A stretch of DNA of 64,000 nucleotides from Alopecurus myosuroides (GCA_028641055.1 CM054059.1:48927682-48991681); one strand, 5' to 3'. Positions 10,425-22,712 are shown, counted from the stretch's first letter. Notes: generated from the sequence alone by a model not told the origin. Numbers and translations: made by a program.

Positions 10425-13400
10425 TACCGGTTCATTTCTCCTTCTTCTCTCTCTCTCTTCACTCCACCCTGCGCCCGCGAGCGCTAGCTCGAGCTCACAC
10501 CAGCGTAGCTACGCCGCCGCCCGCAAGGACGCCACGGGAGCTGCGCCGCCACCGCCAGGTCGCCACCGCCCGCGCCCGCAACGCCGCCGTCAACTGCCGC
10601 ACCGCCCCCGAGCAAACTCCCAATCGGGCCACTGGAGATCCCGAGACGCCGCCGCCGTCGAGCTAACCGTCGCCGCCGCGCATTCTCCTTCAATCCATCT
10701 GGTAAATCCCTCTATCTCTTAGATCTAGATCCCTTCTTTTGCTGATTTTACGCGTATTCTTTAAAGATCCAATCTCATCCGCTAGCTATTCGCTATTCCC
10801 TTATTAGCTTGGCATGCCCTTGCAATTCCTAATTCCACATATTTCCGCGGCTCGCACTTAGTTAATTCCATGTCTATGCCTCTTAGCACATTTCCCTAAT
10901 TGCAATCTCATGTTTTTCTCCACGCGTTCTTGAATAGATCTATTTGCCAAATCTCGCAAATACTTAGTACTTTCGCTTTTTCTTCTTCTCCTTAAATCGG
11001 ATAGCTGTATTCTCCGGGTTTCTTGATATTCACACGCTTCCATTTTACTTCTTTCAGATCTACACTCCACGGCTCCCAAGGCAAGCGCCAAGGCAAAGGG
11101 CAAAAACCCGGCCGACAAGCAAAAGCCGGGTCAGTCGATCTCGGCCAACTGGGAAAAATCGACTGTCACGAAGGCCAAGCTGGACAAGCTGGCCAAGTCG
11201 GGTGTCCTTCCCTCCCGGTCTGAGATCCACTGGAGGATACCCGGCGAGGAGACCCGGCCTTCACCAGGCCTAGATGAGGTGGTGGTTTTCGTCGAGCACG
11301 TGATCCGGGGTTTCCGCCCCCCGGGTCACCCTTTCTTCCGGGAGCTCCTGGACCACTACAAGCTCCGGGTATTCGATATCGGCCCCAATTTTATGCTCAA
11401 CATCTGCCATTTCATAGTCTTATGTGAAGCCTATTTATGCATTCCTCCCAACCTAGCTTTGTTCCTTGAAATCTTTCAATGCAAACCATGCCGAGAGAGT
11501 GGTGATGGGGCCCTCCTAGTTTGTGGAGGAGTTTCGATTCAGAGACGTAAAAACTCTCTGATGCTGACTCTTAGCCTCCATACACACGTTAAACACTGGC
11601 AAAAAACCTATTTTTACTGCCAAGATACCTCTTTACCCGGCGAGAAGCCATTGCCGGGTTTCTCTGATAACACCCTCACCTTGTCCGACAATCTAAACTC
11701 CTTTGCATCTGAGGCCGACAGGCAATCTATCCAACCTTTTTTTCATAAGCTTGCTGTGCTTTCTGCCCAAGGCCTTATTGGGCTTAATCTGGTAAAGACC
11801 TGGGTTAGCTGCCGGATCCAGCCTAACAGCACCCGGTCCAAACTTATGTGCGAATATTCTGGGCATGTCACCGATTCTCTCCGATATTCGGAGAAAAATT
11901 ACCCGGCTGGTGATATGAACAACATCATGAAGACTTTCTTAGCCGAGAAACTTGATGCTATCAAGAACATAGTCGGGTTTAACCCCTTCACTCGCTCTAA
12001 CCCGGCTCCTCCAGTAAGAACCGGCTTAATCTCTTTATCTGACTGATACCCCTTATGTATGTATACTAACCTTTGTCTCTATATTACTTACACAGGAAGA
12101 TGATGCGTTCTGGAAGATAGTCACCCCTCCCCCTTCAGAAAACTCGGAGGAGGACGAGGAGCCGGCTGATAGTGATGAAGGTAAGTCCGGGTCTTCTGTT
12201 TATAGCTTCTTCATTAACTAGTTTAGATCAACTTGTTCCCTTTCCCGACAATGCTCTTTATTCACCAGAACTAGAGGACAAAGAGGACACTCAGTCGGAC
12301 GAGAGTGAGGCTGAACCAGAGGTGGAGATTGGGACGAAGAGGAAAACCCGGGGTGTGGTTTTCAAGGTGCCCTATTCCTCCATTGCCTCCAAGCCATATT
12401 CGTACGCCAATATGTGCGAACTTAACCAGCGTCTAACCGATTCATCGTACTTGAAGGAACCTGCCCCGACCAAACGGAGGGTAACCCGGAATTCCCCAGG
12501 TGACGATCCTCTTCACCCGGATATTCCTTCATCACCCGCTCGCCGAGCCGGTACTTCCCAAACTCATACATCCCATATGCCTCGGAAATTTCCATCTCCA
12601 AATCATCCCTTAGCCGGTTAGCTCCGGGTCTCACTCTCTGACTCTTTATCAGCATCTTCTGGGTCCAGCAACGATCTCCCACCGGATTTCGTCGTGAATA
12701 CCGGGTAACCTATTTTCCTTGTTATTCAATATTCTAGTATTTTCCACATCTTTCACTTATCATCTACTAACTGTTTTCTTTTTCTCTTTCTCAGGGCCAA
12801 GGTCACAATCAGTGACCCCGAGGATATGAATGTTGATAACCCGGCTATGGAAGACCCGGAGGATGTTGTGAAGCCCGCGTCTGGCGGTGCAGAAGAAGAA
12901 GGACAAGAAGATTTGCTGAAAGACCCGGTTGGGCAGGAAGCCGAGTTTCCCCCGCCAACGCACGAACCAGGAGACGAGGACATCGAGTTCCTGGGATCAC
13001 GGAGGGGTGACCCCACTCCTAACACCCAGGCAACCCGGATCAACTCCCCCAAGCAGGAAAGGACCCCACCCCCGGGTAACCAGAACCCCAGCTCCTCCAG
13101 GCCGAAACTCGGCGATCTTGATTTTGAAGGGATGTTAACTGAGCTCTTCTCTCTGAAGACCACTGAAAGGGATATCCTTGAGTCCCTAGCAGCTGAGCAC
13201 CAGGTAACTTAACCAATGTTGCTTATGTACTCATCCAGTCCCCAAGTTCCGAGTTAACTATATCAAGTTTACTCGGTACTTCCATAGCTGTATAACCTTT
13301 CATACCCGGTTTTACCCTGCATCCGACTGACTTTTCCTTGTCTACTTCCGCAGGCGCACGTGACCCGGTCTGAGGAGATGTTGGCAAAAACCAACGAGCT

Positions 13401-14315
13401 CCTCCAGGCCGAGACCAAGCTGCGAGAAGAGCTGAAAGCCGAGGTGAAGGAACTTGCCAAGGATGTCAAGAAATACAAGAAACGATCCCAAAATGCTGAG
13501 GGTGCGCTGAAGAAAATTTCAACCCAGATTGCCGACACTTATCGCTCTCTGCTTTCTAAGAGATCCTAACTTTACTGAATATAACCCGGATTTCTCGTTT
13601 TGCAAGGTTTGGAACCCGGATCTCATTGCTTTAATTTTTTTGGTATACTGTAGCTCCAGGTGAGGAGGCTATGGATGAAGATGATGTTGAGAAGCTAAAG
13701 ACACTGAAGGCCGTGATCCGGAAATTCTCTGTGGGGACCAAATGGACCCTGGAGGCTTTGAAGTGGCCTGGGGCTTGTGGCGGCGCGGACAAGATGCTCG
13801 AGGCGTTCTCGACTATCCCCGCCTGGATTGAGCATTGGAAACATTCAGTGTGTCGGGTTGGGGTAACCCGTGGGCTTGCTCTAGCCAAGGCCTATTTTCC
13901 TAGGCTTGAGCCGGCAACGCTCGTGAACGGGTTCCCCGAGTTTAACAACGATGGCTCAATGTTCACTGGCAAGGACTACAAGTCTATCCATGCTCAGGTG
14001 CGTCATTCGGCAAGCTTGATAGCCGACAATCTGGATGTGAGCAAGCTCACCCCGCCCTACAACGCTGATGACAAGCGGGTCCCGTCTGATCTCCCCAAGC
14101 CCTTCGACATACTGGCCCGATGGAAGGAGGAAATTCCCAAGAAGAAAGCTGAAGCCGAGAATGCGCCATCCACATCTACTCCGGCTGTTCCTCCTCCAGC
14201 TCGCGCTACTGCCGCAACTGACCCGGACATGGAGGCTGGGAAGAACACAGAAGAACATGCTGAAGACCCGACCGCTAGGGACACTGCTGATGACTCGGCT
14301 ATGGATGCCGAGTGA
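10425..14315 (+). pseudogene. Antisense multi-exon gene (gypsy-type Transposase_28-like) in the Tat element
   Basis: This plus-strand gene lies opposite the genomic RNA. Likely exons are about 10425-10701 (leader), 11058-12013, 12096-12180, 12269 to about 12620, 12795-13203, 13354 to about 13566, and about 13654-14315. Introns begin GTAAAT, GTAAGA, GTAAGT and GTAACT and end in AG, and phases agree for exons 2-3-4 and 5-6. Exon 2 encodes a domain with WRIPGEE, VVVFVEHVIRGF and NICHFIVLCEAYLCIPPN, matching my memory of the 'putative gypsy type transposon' domain (PF04195). Exon 4 on is acidic, and exon 6 is a Lys/Glu coiled coil. No ATG is visible in exon 1, exon 4 meets a TAG and exon 6 a TAA, so this copy may be inactive. 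Its function is unknown. Confidence 0.7.
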
Positions 14316-15522
14316 AGTTTTACTGTTTCTCGCCCCAAAACACTTATTCGGCCAGTAGGCATTATGTAATATGCCTGATACAGTTATTCTTTTAATAGTG
14401 CGCCTGTGCACTTTTGATACTACTTCCTTGGCTTGTAATACGTTTAAACTTTACTAGCTTCTGGTGGCCCTTTTGGCCACCCACCTTGATATGCTTTTTT
14501 CCAGTCTTATATTTTTTTGCCGCTTCTGTGATATTTTCTCTTTTTCCCCATCCATGAGACTCGGTTTCCGGGTCTCAGGATCTTTGACTGATTGAACTTT
14601 TTTCTTTTCAAGTCCCCAAGCCCCCAAATCACTAAGAGTCGGGTTTTTGGGTTTCAAGCTTGATGGCTAACAACTTATTGCTTTTTTCAAATTCCCAAGT
14701 CCCCAAGTCCCCAAGGCTCGGTTTTTTGGGTTTCAAGCTCAGTAGCTAAACAGTTTGTTGCTTTTCTCAAATTCCCCAGTCCCCAAGACGCAAATTTCCG
14801 AGTCTAGGGATTAGTGGTTTTTTAAGAAAAAGCTACCTATTCTTGCCAGGGCCCAAAGTATATATCTTCCCATATAAATTTTGAAGCCATGCTTAATACA
14901 TTGTGAGTTTCCAGCCGTAGCCTTTTACTCCGCATAACTTATGGTTTGGATGACCCTTTTGATCTTCTTTGTTGTAAGCCGGCTTTCGCATGGATATTCA
15001 GTGCTGCTATAACTGTATAAAAACAGGGTCAGGCAAGTCCCAATAGGCATCATGACTGATTGTGATTACACGTTAGCAAGTCTCGCCACATTATTGCGAG
15101 TCACATCAAGCTTAAACAAGAGAAAATCAAGAAAGTTTGGCTCTATTGTCCAGTTAACGGTCATTATAACTTAACGGCATCGTGGCCGGGTCTTGAGATT
15201 ATAGCTGTGCTATTCAAGCAATCAGCCCCCAAGGCCTATGTATGCAAAAAAAATTAAGCCTAGTGCGTGATGACTAATCAATAAATACTTACCTGATATG
15301 AAACAGAGTAAAACATAAACATTAAAAAACAAACTAACAGAAAATAAATAAGAAACAATATCATAGTTTAACCATCTCTTTATTGATATGAGAAAGGTTA
15401 GGTCAGCAGGCCGCCTCATTAAAAACCCTCCAATCCCCTTAGGTACCCTGGATAGGAAAAGAGTGCGTCTGAAACCTGCTGCCTGTTACATCGTGTAATT
15501 CAACTTGTAAACCTAGACTATG
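14316..15522. other. Spacer between antisense gene and pol, with short tandem repeats
   Basis: Non-coding in both directions. 14606-14810 holds about two and a half imperfect copies of a roughly 80-bp unit containing AAGTCCCCAAG and GGTTTTTTGGGTTTCAAGC. The rest shows no clear feature apart from probable 3' ends of the two convergent transcripts. Confidence 0.6.
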
Positions 15523-15861
15523 CTAAGTGTAGTAGGGACGTAGCTGAGCCACGTTCCATGGTCTTTCCCTCTCTTGCATAGATAAAGTGGTATGGGCGGT
15601 GTTATTGACAGTATCCGACTCTTCCCTTGCATCTGCTAAGTAGTATGATCCGTTGTGCAAATTCCGGCTTATGATGAACGGGCCTTCCCATGGTGGAGAT
15701 AACTTATGATTTCCCTCCTTGGATTGTAGTAAGCGTAATACCAGGTCCCCTTCCTGGAAGACCCGGGTTTTGACCCGCCGACTGTGGTATCGCCTCAAAT
15801 CCTGCTGATATATGGCTGATCTCTCCAAAGCTTGCTCCCTGTGCTCTTCTAGCATATCCAC
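15523..15861 (-). pseudogene. Integrase C-terminal region
   Basis: 112 residues with HSRRVKTRVFQEGDLVLRL and WEGPFIISRNLHNGSYYLAD, the usual C-terminal integrase region of Ty3 polyproteins, ending at RPYYT and a stop. It is separated from the catalytic core by a stop at 15880. Confidence 0.8.
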
Positions 15862-15879
15862 GACATCTTGCCGGGTCTT

Positions 15880-16662
15880 CTAATTTTCCACCTCAACATA
15901 TGCCGCCACTCGGGGTGAATCATGAATAATGTCACTCGGCAACACTGCCTCTGCACCATAAACCATAAAAAACGGGGTCATCTGAGTAGATCTGTTAGGT
16001 GTAGTGTTAATTCCCCAAACCACTGATGATAACTCTTCGACCCATGCTCCAGCAGCTCTGAGGCATGGGACTCTCATCTGTGGTTTCAACCCACGCAGTA
16101 ACTCCTGGTTTACCCTCTCCACCTGTCCATTAGCTTGTGGATGGGCTACTGAGGCTACATCAAGGCGGATGCCGTTGTTTCCACAGAATTTCTCCATCTC
16201 TCCTAAGGACATGTTGGTTCCATTGTCTGTTATTATGCTGTGGGGATATCCAAACCGATAGATAATCCTTTTCAGGAACTTGACTGCTGTGATTGCTTCA
16301 CAATTGGTCACTGGCATAACTTCAACCCACTTGCTAAACTTATCAATAGCCACCAAAAGATGAGTCTTTTTGCAAGGTGACATGTGAAAGGAGCCTACCA
16401 TATCCATACCCCAAACTGCAAACGGCCAGGTTAGCGGGATTGTTCGCAACTCCATAGCCGGCACATGGATTTGGCGAGCGTACCTTTGACATCCATCACA
16501 CCTTGCCACCAATCGCTCCGCGTCTGCTAAGGCCGTGAGCCAGAAGAAACCGTGCCGGTATGCTTTAGCCACGAGGGATCTTGTGGAGGCATGATGCCCA
16601 CAATCACCTTCATGGATCTCCTTCAGGATCTGCCGGCCCTCTTCTGGTGCTACACAGCGCAA
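15880..16662 (-). pseudogene. Integrase zinc-binding and catalytic core
   Basis: 260 residues. The HHCC zinc region is at 17-58 (HEGDCGHH ... CDGC). The DDE core has Asp 87 (GMDMVG), Asp 146 (ITDNGT) and Glu 182 (NGQVERVNQ). It would join the cDNA to host DNA and make the 5-bp duplication. All three catalytic residues are kept, but the flanking polyprotein is broken by stops and shifts. Confidence 0.9.
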
Positions 16663-17075
16663 AAAGACTCATGCTGCACTTCTTTTATACAACTCACCAT
16701 TGATGATAGAATAACCCTTTGCTCGTCTCAGAATTTGCCTGGCTAAAACTTCCTGCGGTGGTAACTCGCCCCGTGACAGGTAGGCCAGAAACGACTCTGT
16801 CCACTCGGGGATAGCGTGCACGGCTGCTACGAGCTCCAAATCCGGGTCTTGGTTGGCTACCTCTTCCTCGGACTCGGTTTTGACGGAAGGCCGCCATAAC
16901 TCGTCCAGAAAAACATTAGGCGGAACCAGCTCTCGGCGCGAGCCGAGTCTTGCGAGTGCATTTGTGCCTCGTTCTTTCGCCTTTCAACGTGTTCCACCTC
17001 ATACCCGGAAAAAGACCCGGCCACCTTGTCTACCTCCCTGCGATATGCTGCCATTGTTGCATCCTTCCTATCCTA
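16663..17075 (-). pseudogene. End of the second RNase H and linker, frameshifted
   Basis: The minus strand continues the RNase H domain after a TAG at 17073-17075, where family members have Trp. A shift near 16960 moves the rest into another frame, where typical linker motifs (LDELW, AYLSRGELPPQEVLARQIL) are readable. Confidence 0.65.
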
Positions 17076-18074
17076 AGTTCCAGAGACCTGCTGTACCACA
17101 AGATCCGAGTCTCCATAACACCTTATTCGTCTGATATTCATCTCCTTTGCTACTCGCAGTCCGTGTAATAGGGCCTCATACTCGGCCACATTATTGGAGC
17201 AATCAAAATGAATTTGCAACACGTAACTTAACTTATCTCCTTTGGGCAATGTAAGCACCACCCCAGCTCCTGATCCCTCGTATTGCTTGGAACCATCAAA
17301 GTGCATCACCCAAGACTCGGAACTTGGCATCATTGTGGGCATACTTGTGTGAGTCCAATCATTGATAAAATCAGCTAACGCCTGGGACTTAATTGCAGAC
17401 CGAGGCTCGTAGTTGATGTGATAATCTCCCATCTCAATGGCCCACTTGGCTATTCTACCTGTCGCGTCTGAATTTCTGATAATATCTGCCATGGGTATAG
17501 AGCTAACCACCGTTATGGGGTGTTCCTGAAAATACGGCTTCAGTCTTCGGCTGGCCATGAAGACCCCAAAAACTAGCTTTTGCCAATGCGGGTAACGCTG
17601 CTTTGCTTCCGATAAAACCTCACTCACGTAGTAAACCGGCCTTTGCACTGGGTGATCTTTTCCATCCTCCTTGCGTTCAACCACAACCACTGCGCTAACC
17701 GCCCGAGGCCCGGCCGTGATGTATAATAACATGGGCTCTTTGGGACCCGGTGCTGCCAGGATTGGTGCCTCAGATAACTGCTTCTTTAGAGCTTCAAATG
17801 CCTCGTCCGCCTCTTGGTCCCATACAAATTTGTCGGTTGTCCTCAAGAGTCGGTATAGGGGTATTGCTTTTTCTCCAAGCCTAGATATGAACCGGCTCAA
17901 TGCTGCCACACACCCCGTGAGTTTCTGAACGTGCTTCAGGCCTTCCGGCTTTTTCAGGCTTTGGATGGCCTTGCTCTTTTCCGGGTTTGCCTCAATTCCT
18001 CTCTCAGAAACGATAAAGCCGAGTAACTTTCCTGCAGGCACCCCGAATACGCACTTAGTCGGGTTAAGATTCAT
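17073..18074 (-). pseudogene. Reverse transcriptase connection and dual RNase H
   Basis: This is the thumb/connection part (KCVFGVPAGKLLGFIVS), then RNase H 1 (PMLLYITAG, PVYYVSEVL), then a second domain starting WVMHFDGSKQYEGSGAGVVL and containing NNVAEYEALLHGLRVA and YGDSDLVVQQV. A second archaeal-like RNase H is a hallmark of the Tat/Ogre lineage of Ty3 elements. The frame is bounded by TAG stops at both ends. Confidence 0.9.
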
Positions 18075-18722
18075 CTAGTATCTCCTCAAGTTCTTGAAGG
18101 TCTCCTTTAGATCATCTATGAAGGTTTCAGCTTTCCTTGTTTTAATCACCACATCATCCACGTAGGCGTGAACATTGCACCCAATTTGATCCTCAAAACA
18201 CCTCTGGATGCACCGCTGGTACGTTGCGCCTGCATTTTTCAGCCCGAAGGTCATAGTTTTATAGCAAAAAGCACCAAAGGGGGTTATGAACGAAGTTTTC
18301 TCCCAATCCTCTCTTTTGAGCTTGATTTGATGATACCTGGAATAAGCATCCAGGAAACGTAATAAGTCACAACCTGCCACTGCATCAATGATCTGGTCTA
18401 TTCTTGGAAGGGCAAATGGATCCAAAGGGCAATGCTTGTTGAGACTTGTGTAATCTATGCACATCCTCCACTCATTGTTCTTTTTCAGCACTAGAACCGG
18501 ATTTGCCAACCATTCCGGGTGAAAAACTTCCATGATAAAGCCGGCTGCAAGGAGCCGAGCTATCTCCGCTCCTATAGCCTTTCTCCGTTCCTCATTCATT
18601 TTTCTCAGGCCCTGCTTCACAGGCCGAGACTTGGGATCAACATGCAAACTGTGCTCAGCTAACTCGGTCGGGATACCCGGCATATCACTGGGCGTCCAAG
18701 CAAAAAACGTCCTGATTCTCAC
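18075..18722 (-). pseudogene. Reverse transcriptase catalytic domain
   Basis: Fingers and palm with NPVLVLKKNNEWRMCIDYTSLN, FLDAYSRYHQI, FGLKNAGATYQR and the catalytic YVDD at 18153-18164. The frame stops at a TAG at 18075-18077, where Gln is expected. Just upstream an extra T in a T-run near 18705 shifts the frame relative to the protease. Confidence 0.92.
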
Positions 18723-18780
18723 GAATGAACTCGATAAGTGCTTCTTCCTGCTTGTTGTCTAGGTTAGAGCCGATGGCAAA

Positions 18781-19797
18781 TTATTTGGAGGGATCACCTT
18801 CGACAAAAGCCACCATATTTGTGTCCTGGGCCGCCTTAAACTTTGCTCTCTCATCCTCCGTATTCGGCCTTTTCAAAGCAGTTCTATCTTCTGGGTCTAC
18901 TTGAGACCGGTAATACTTGAGCTCTTCCTTCCTGCAAGCCTGTTCTGCCATTGCCGCATCTCCTTCATCACACTCCGCTGCCACGGCCCGGTACCCATGT
19001 ATGGTGATGGCCTGCTTGGGACCCGGGATCTTTAGATGTAAATACATGTAACATGGCCTGGCCATGAACTTAGCATAAGCCGGCCTTCCGAACAGCGCGT
19101 GATAAGGACTGCGCAATTTTACCACCTCGAATGTGAGCCATTCCACTCGGAAATTGTCCTTAGATTCTCCAAAAGCGACTTCTAGTGTTATCTTTCCCTC
19201 AGGGCACGCCGAGTCACCCGGCACAATCCCATGAAAAACTGTGGAACTTTTCTGTAGCTGAGACTCCTTGAGCCCCATGCGTAGGAAAGTTTCCCGATAC
19301 AAGATATTAATGCTGCTTCCACCATCCATCAAAACCTTTTTCAGCTTGTAACCATTGACCTGTGGTGCGACCACCAAAGCTAACACACCCGGATGTTCTA
19401 TTGTTTCCGGGTGATCCCTTCTACTCCATGTTACCTCTTGATCTAACCATCTCAAATATCTCGGAACACCTGAATAAACCGAGTTTACGGCCCTTTTAAG
19501 TATCTTTCTATCTTTGTTGGAAGTCCCTGTAGTATGAACGTGGTACTGCCCTAACTGCTTAGGATTAGCTTGGAAACCTCCAGCACCTCCCTGATTATTA
19601 CTCGGATAACCACCTCCTGTGTTGTCAGCCGGGGGTGGGCCATTGCCCGGGTTTCCACCCGGACCCGGTCCTCCTCCCCGGCCCGCGCCTCGCAGGGCCT
19701 TTTGTATTTCCTCATTCTTCCATCTCTGTAAATCCACGCACTGCTCTAATGAATGATTAGCCGGCCTGCCGTTCCTGCTATGATGCGGACAGGGCAT
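18781..19797 (-). pseudogene. Nucleocapsid-like Cys/His motif and aspartic protease
   Basis: An N-terminal CPHHS...ANHSLEQC motif (residues 3-20) resembles the reduced zinc motif of Tat-lineage Gag proteins. A Gly/Pro-rich linker follows, then a protease with catalytic Asp 158 in VLMDGGSSINILY and a later HALFGRPAYAKF segment. The frame ends at a TAA at 18781-18783, and a shift near 19985 separates it from gag. Confidence 0.8.
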
Positions 19798-19919
19798 CCT
19801 GAAGGCCTCTACATGGTTAGCCGGCCTTGGTGGTCCTTGGTAATTTCCTCCATTGAAGTTTCCTCCGTTGAAATTTCCCTCTGCCCTAGGTCTTGCAAAT
19901 CTGGCTTCTGTATTAGCAA

Positions 19920-21362
19920 CTAAATCGGAGTTTCCTTCATATGGGCGCTTGTGCTGGTTGTTTCCATTACTTCCTCCATTATTACCCGGTGTAGTCCCAT
20001 TGCCAAGTCTTCACTATTATTTGTGTTGGCTTTTGCTTTTTTGTCATCAACATCCTCTTCTGTGGTATCTGTGGCGGCATGCTTGTTGCATGCGTCCATC
20101 AACTCTCCCATTGTAACCTCTAAAGTGTGCCGACTAGACTTCATGCGTGTAAGCTTTTGCACTAAGGGTATGTTCTTGCATGTTTTCGCCATAGCTTGTA
20201 ATGCATCCTTTGGCTGGATATCAGTGGACGAGTGGAGAATTTCCATAACCCGGCGCACCCAACTACGCGCCGACTCTCCCTTCTTCTGGACACATCGCTC
20301 TAAGTCATCGATCGTCAATAACTTCCTGCACGTCCCATGAAAGTGCTTGATGAAGGCAGTTTTCAGCTCACTCCATGAATTGATGGATCTTTCAGGCAGG
20401 TTATTGAACCATAACTTCGCTGCTCCTTCGGACATCATAAGATACATAAACTTAGCTTGGAGATTCTCGGATGCGTTGCGAATTGACATAGCCATCTCGT
20501 AACTGCTCAGCCAGGTTTCTGGGTCCATGGTCGGCTCATAGTTAACCACTTCACCCGGCTCCTTGAATTTATCCGGGTAGGGCTCAGCTCTGATGACATC
20601 CGATAAACACTTAGGCCCGGCGAGGTTTGCCGGTACTGGCCTCACTCGGGAAACGTGTGATCCCGCAGCGGGTACGACGGGGGGTGCAACCGCTACTGGT
20701 CCCCGTACCGCAGACCCGGCTGCTGCTCGCCTGGCTCGAGAACTATCCACAATGGCCTGTGCTGCTGATACTGCAGGTGTTGCCGGTCTATGGGGAGGAG
20801 GCGGCATTTGCTGCTGCTCTGCCCTCCGCCTTGGCGAACTTGACTGAATATACCCGGTATTCCCGGGCTGCCGGCTGACATACGGTGTCACATGCAAACC
20901 ACTTCTATGATCCGGGTAATTTGCTTGCTGGGCCACTGCGGTGCGCAACAGGTCTATCGCCCGCCGGGTCTCCACTGCGTGGGGTGACTCTCCTACGGGG
21001 ATGCGATCAAGTGCCAATGTTGCTGCATATACGTTGTACATGGGGTTATTGAAGTGACCTGGTGGGGTATGAAATCGGGGTGGTGGCGGTGGTGCGGTAT
21101 TGCCAACAGCGACCCCGGTTTGCAACGTGGGTAACCCGGCCTGCACGTTTGCCGGCTGTCCTCCCAGGGTTGCAACTTGATGTCCGGTTTCCTGATTCAC
21201 AGCCGGGATCGGTTGATCCTGAGGGGTGATGAACAATGCAGCCGGGTGTAAATTTCCACCAGTTGCCGGTAATCTCGTCTGGTGCCTCTGATTGTAAATC
21301 CTAGTCGATTGAACCTGAAGCTGGTTTTCCAATTCTTCCAGCTCGCGCTGTCGCGCAGCCAT
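19920..21362 (-). pseudogene. Gag (retrotrans_gag capsid domain)
   Basis: 480 codons. The first 250 residues are Pro/Gln/Ala-rich. The capsid domain begins near residue 255 (AEPYPDKFKEPGEV), with WLSSYEMAM, AAKLWFNNLPERSI, FIKHFHGT and ESARSWVRR. It would form the particle shell. It is in the same frame as 21393-22184, separated only by a TAG at 21393-21395, so the two were one protein. It ends in a stop caused by a shift near 19985. Confidence 0.88.
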
Positions 21363-21392
21363 CCCTTGTTTCTCAGCTTCGACATCTCTCCT

Positions 21393-22184
21393 CTATTGAT
21401 CCAGTGCACGACGAGCCATGTCCAGATCTCGGGCGCGTGCCGCCGCGTTTTCCGGGGTTATCACCGTTGCTAGCACTGTGGGATCTAAGATCAAGTTATT
21501 GTTGAACATAGCCGGATTTCGCGGATTCGAAGGTCCCGCTCCTGGTGTTCTGTTCGCCATGAATCCAAACATGTTTCTCTGCCGTTCACTTTCTCCAGTA
21601 TGACTGGTGACAGAAGCCGACTCTCCGTCGACCCGGGCTATAACCGGGTTTCCGTCAATCGGTGCCTGCTGTTGGGCCAGTGCTCGCGCCGCTCCAGCCG
21701 CGGCCGTCATCACATCCCCCTGATTAAGATTGATTGCAGGAGCTGTATAGACCGTGACCCAGCGCGCGATGCCTGGTGATGATTCGTATTCCTCTTCGTC
21801 ACAGCTATCTTCCTCGTACCGGTCTTCAAGCAGATGCAGGATAGACTCGGTATCATCTTCCCTTATGACCCGGCCACGCGGGGTCCATGCCGGCTCCTCC
21901 GGCTGTTCCCTCTTCGTGGTGGGCTCTTCTTCTGGATCGGCTGTCCCAACCGATTCTTCTCCATCCAACTGAACGCAAGTTGCTTCTCCTGACACATAAT
22001 CATATCCAATATTATCAGGAAAAGAACCGGACGTACGTACCATGCCGACGAAGACGTTGACCCGGCCGATCGTAACTATAGACCCGGTTTCCAGCAGATC
22101 CGACTCTGGTCCCCAACCAAAGTCGTCCACCATCTTCTCTCCTTCAGGGTTGGTGATGACTTCGCCGATGACGAGGTTATTCAT
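21393..22184 (-). pseudogene. Gag N-terminal extension
   Basis: 263 codons starting at an ATG 64 bp downstream of the LTR, just past the primer-binding site. It is acidic (EEPTTKREQPEEP, EEDSCDEEEYESS) and ends with helix-forming AAARARDLDMARRALDQ before a TAG. I recognise no domain. Long N-terminal extensions of Gag are common in this lineage. Confidence 0.7.
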
Positions 22185-22229
22185 GCTTTCCTAAGCTTCT
22201 CCCGTGATGTAAACACCCTTGGACGTAGG

Positions 22230-22248
22230 CCCCACGGTGGGCGCCAAC
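22230..22248 (-). promoter_or_regulatory. Primer-binding site of the Tat-type element
   Basis: The minus strand reads GTTGGCGCCCACCGTGGGG directly after the LTR end at 22249, a common primer site of grass Tat-type elements. I leave the exact tRNA unassigned. Confidence 0.8.
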
Positions 22249-22712
22249 TGTCGTGGGATAATCACGGCACACGTTACCAGGGGTAACTTACTTTGGAGCA
22301 AATCGACTCTCGTGTTTGGGAGAGGGTTTAGCTCAGGGGAAATCATGCTATCAACCGATCTGGTAGCTCTGGCAATAATATCGCCGAGTCTCCGATCTAG
22401 CGTTACTATTATCAGCTCTCGTATTACGGGATACTCGAATATCCGGTGAAGCTCTCTTTTTCCAACCCTAGGAGCCGGTTTATATGTTACCCGGCTCCCT
22501 GGTTTCCTATTCAAGGTACACTCGGGATCCTACCCGGAAACCGCACACAACCCTTAGTTTCCTAATCTTAACCCCCAAGGTACGGGTTACTAGACCTACG
22601 CTCCTTCTTGGGCCTTCTAGAAACTCCTCCTCCTTAAGCCGGGTCTTGCACGATTCCCTTTGGGCCGGTCTTCACCTCAGTATTAGCCTACCGGGTTATC
22701 ATCCCCTCATCA
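22249..22712 (-). repeat. 5' LTR of the Tat-type element
   Basis: 464 bp, partner of 9538-10001. It would carry the promoter of the genomic RNA. The flanking AATAA (22713-22717) matches 9533-9537. Confidence 0.95.

Larger units (their letters stand above)
9538..22712 (-). mobile_element. Complete Tat-type Ty3 retrotransposon with an antisense gene
   Basis: 13,175 bp, bounded by two 464-bp LTRs (9538-10001 and 22249-22712) with inverted TGTCGTGG...CATCA termini and a perfect AATAA target duplication. Orientation is minus: the primer-binding site abuts the high-coordinate LTR and the purine tract abuts the low-coordinate LTR. Gag, protease, reverse transcriptase, two RNase H domains (the second archaeal-like, typical of the Tat/Ogre lineage) and integrase follow in order. 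An extra intron-containing gene lies antisense near the 3' LTR. About 18 differences between the LTRs by eye suggest a moderately old insertion. Several stops and shifts break gag-pol. Confidence 0.95.
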
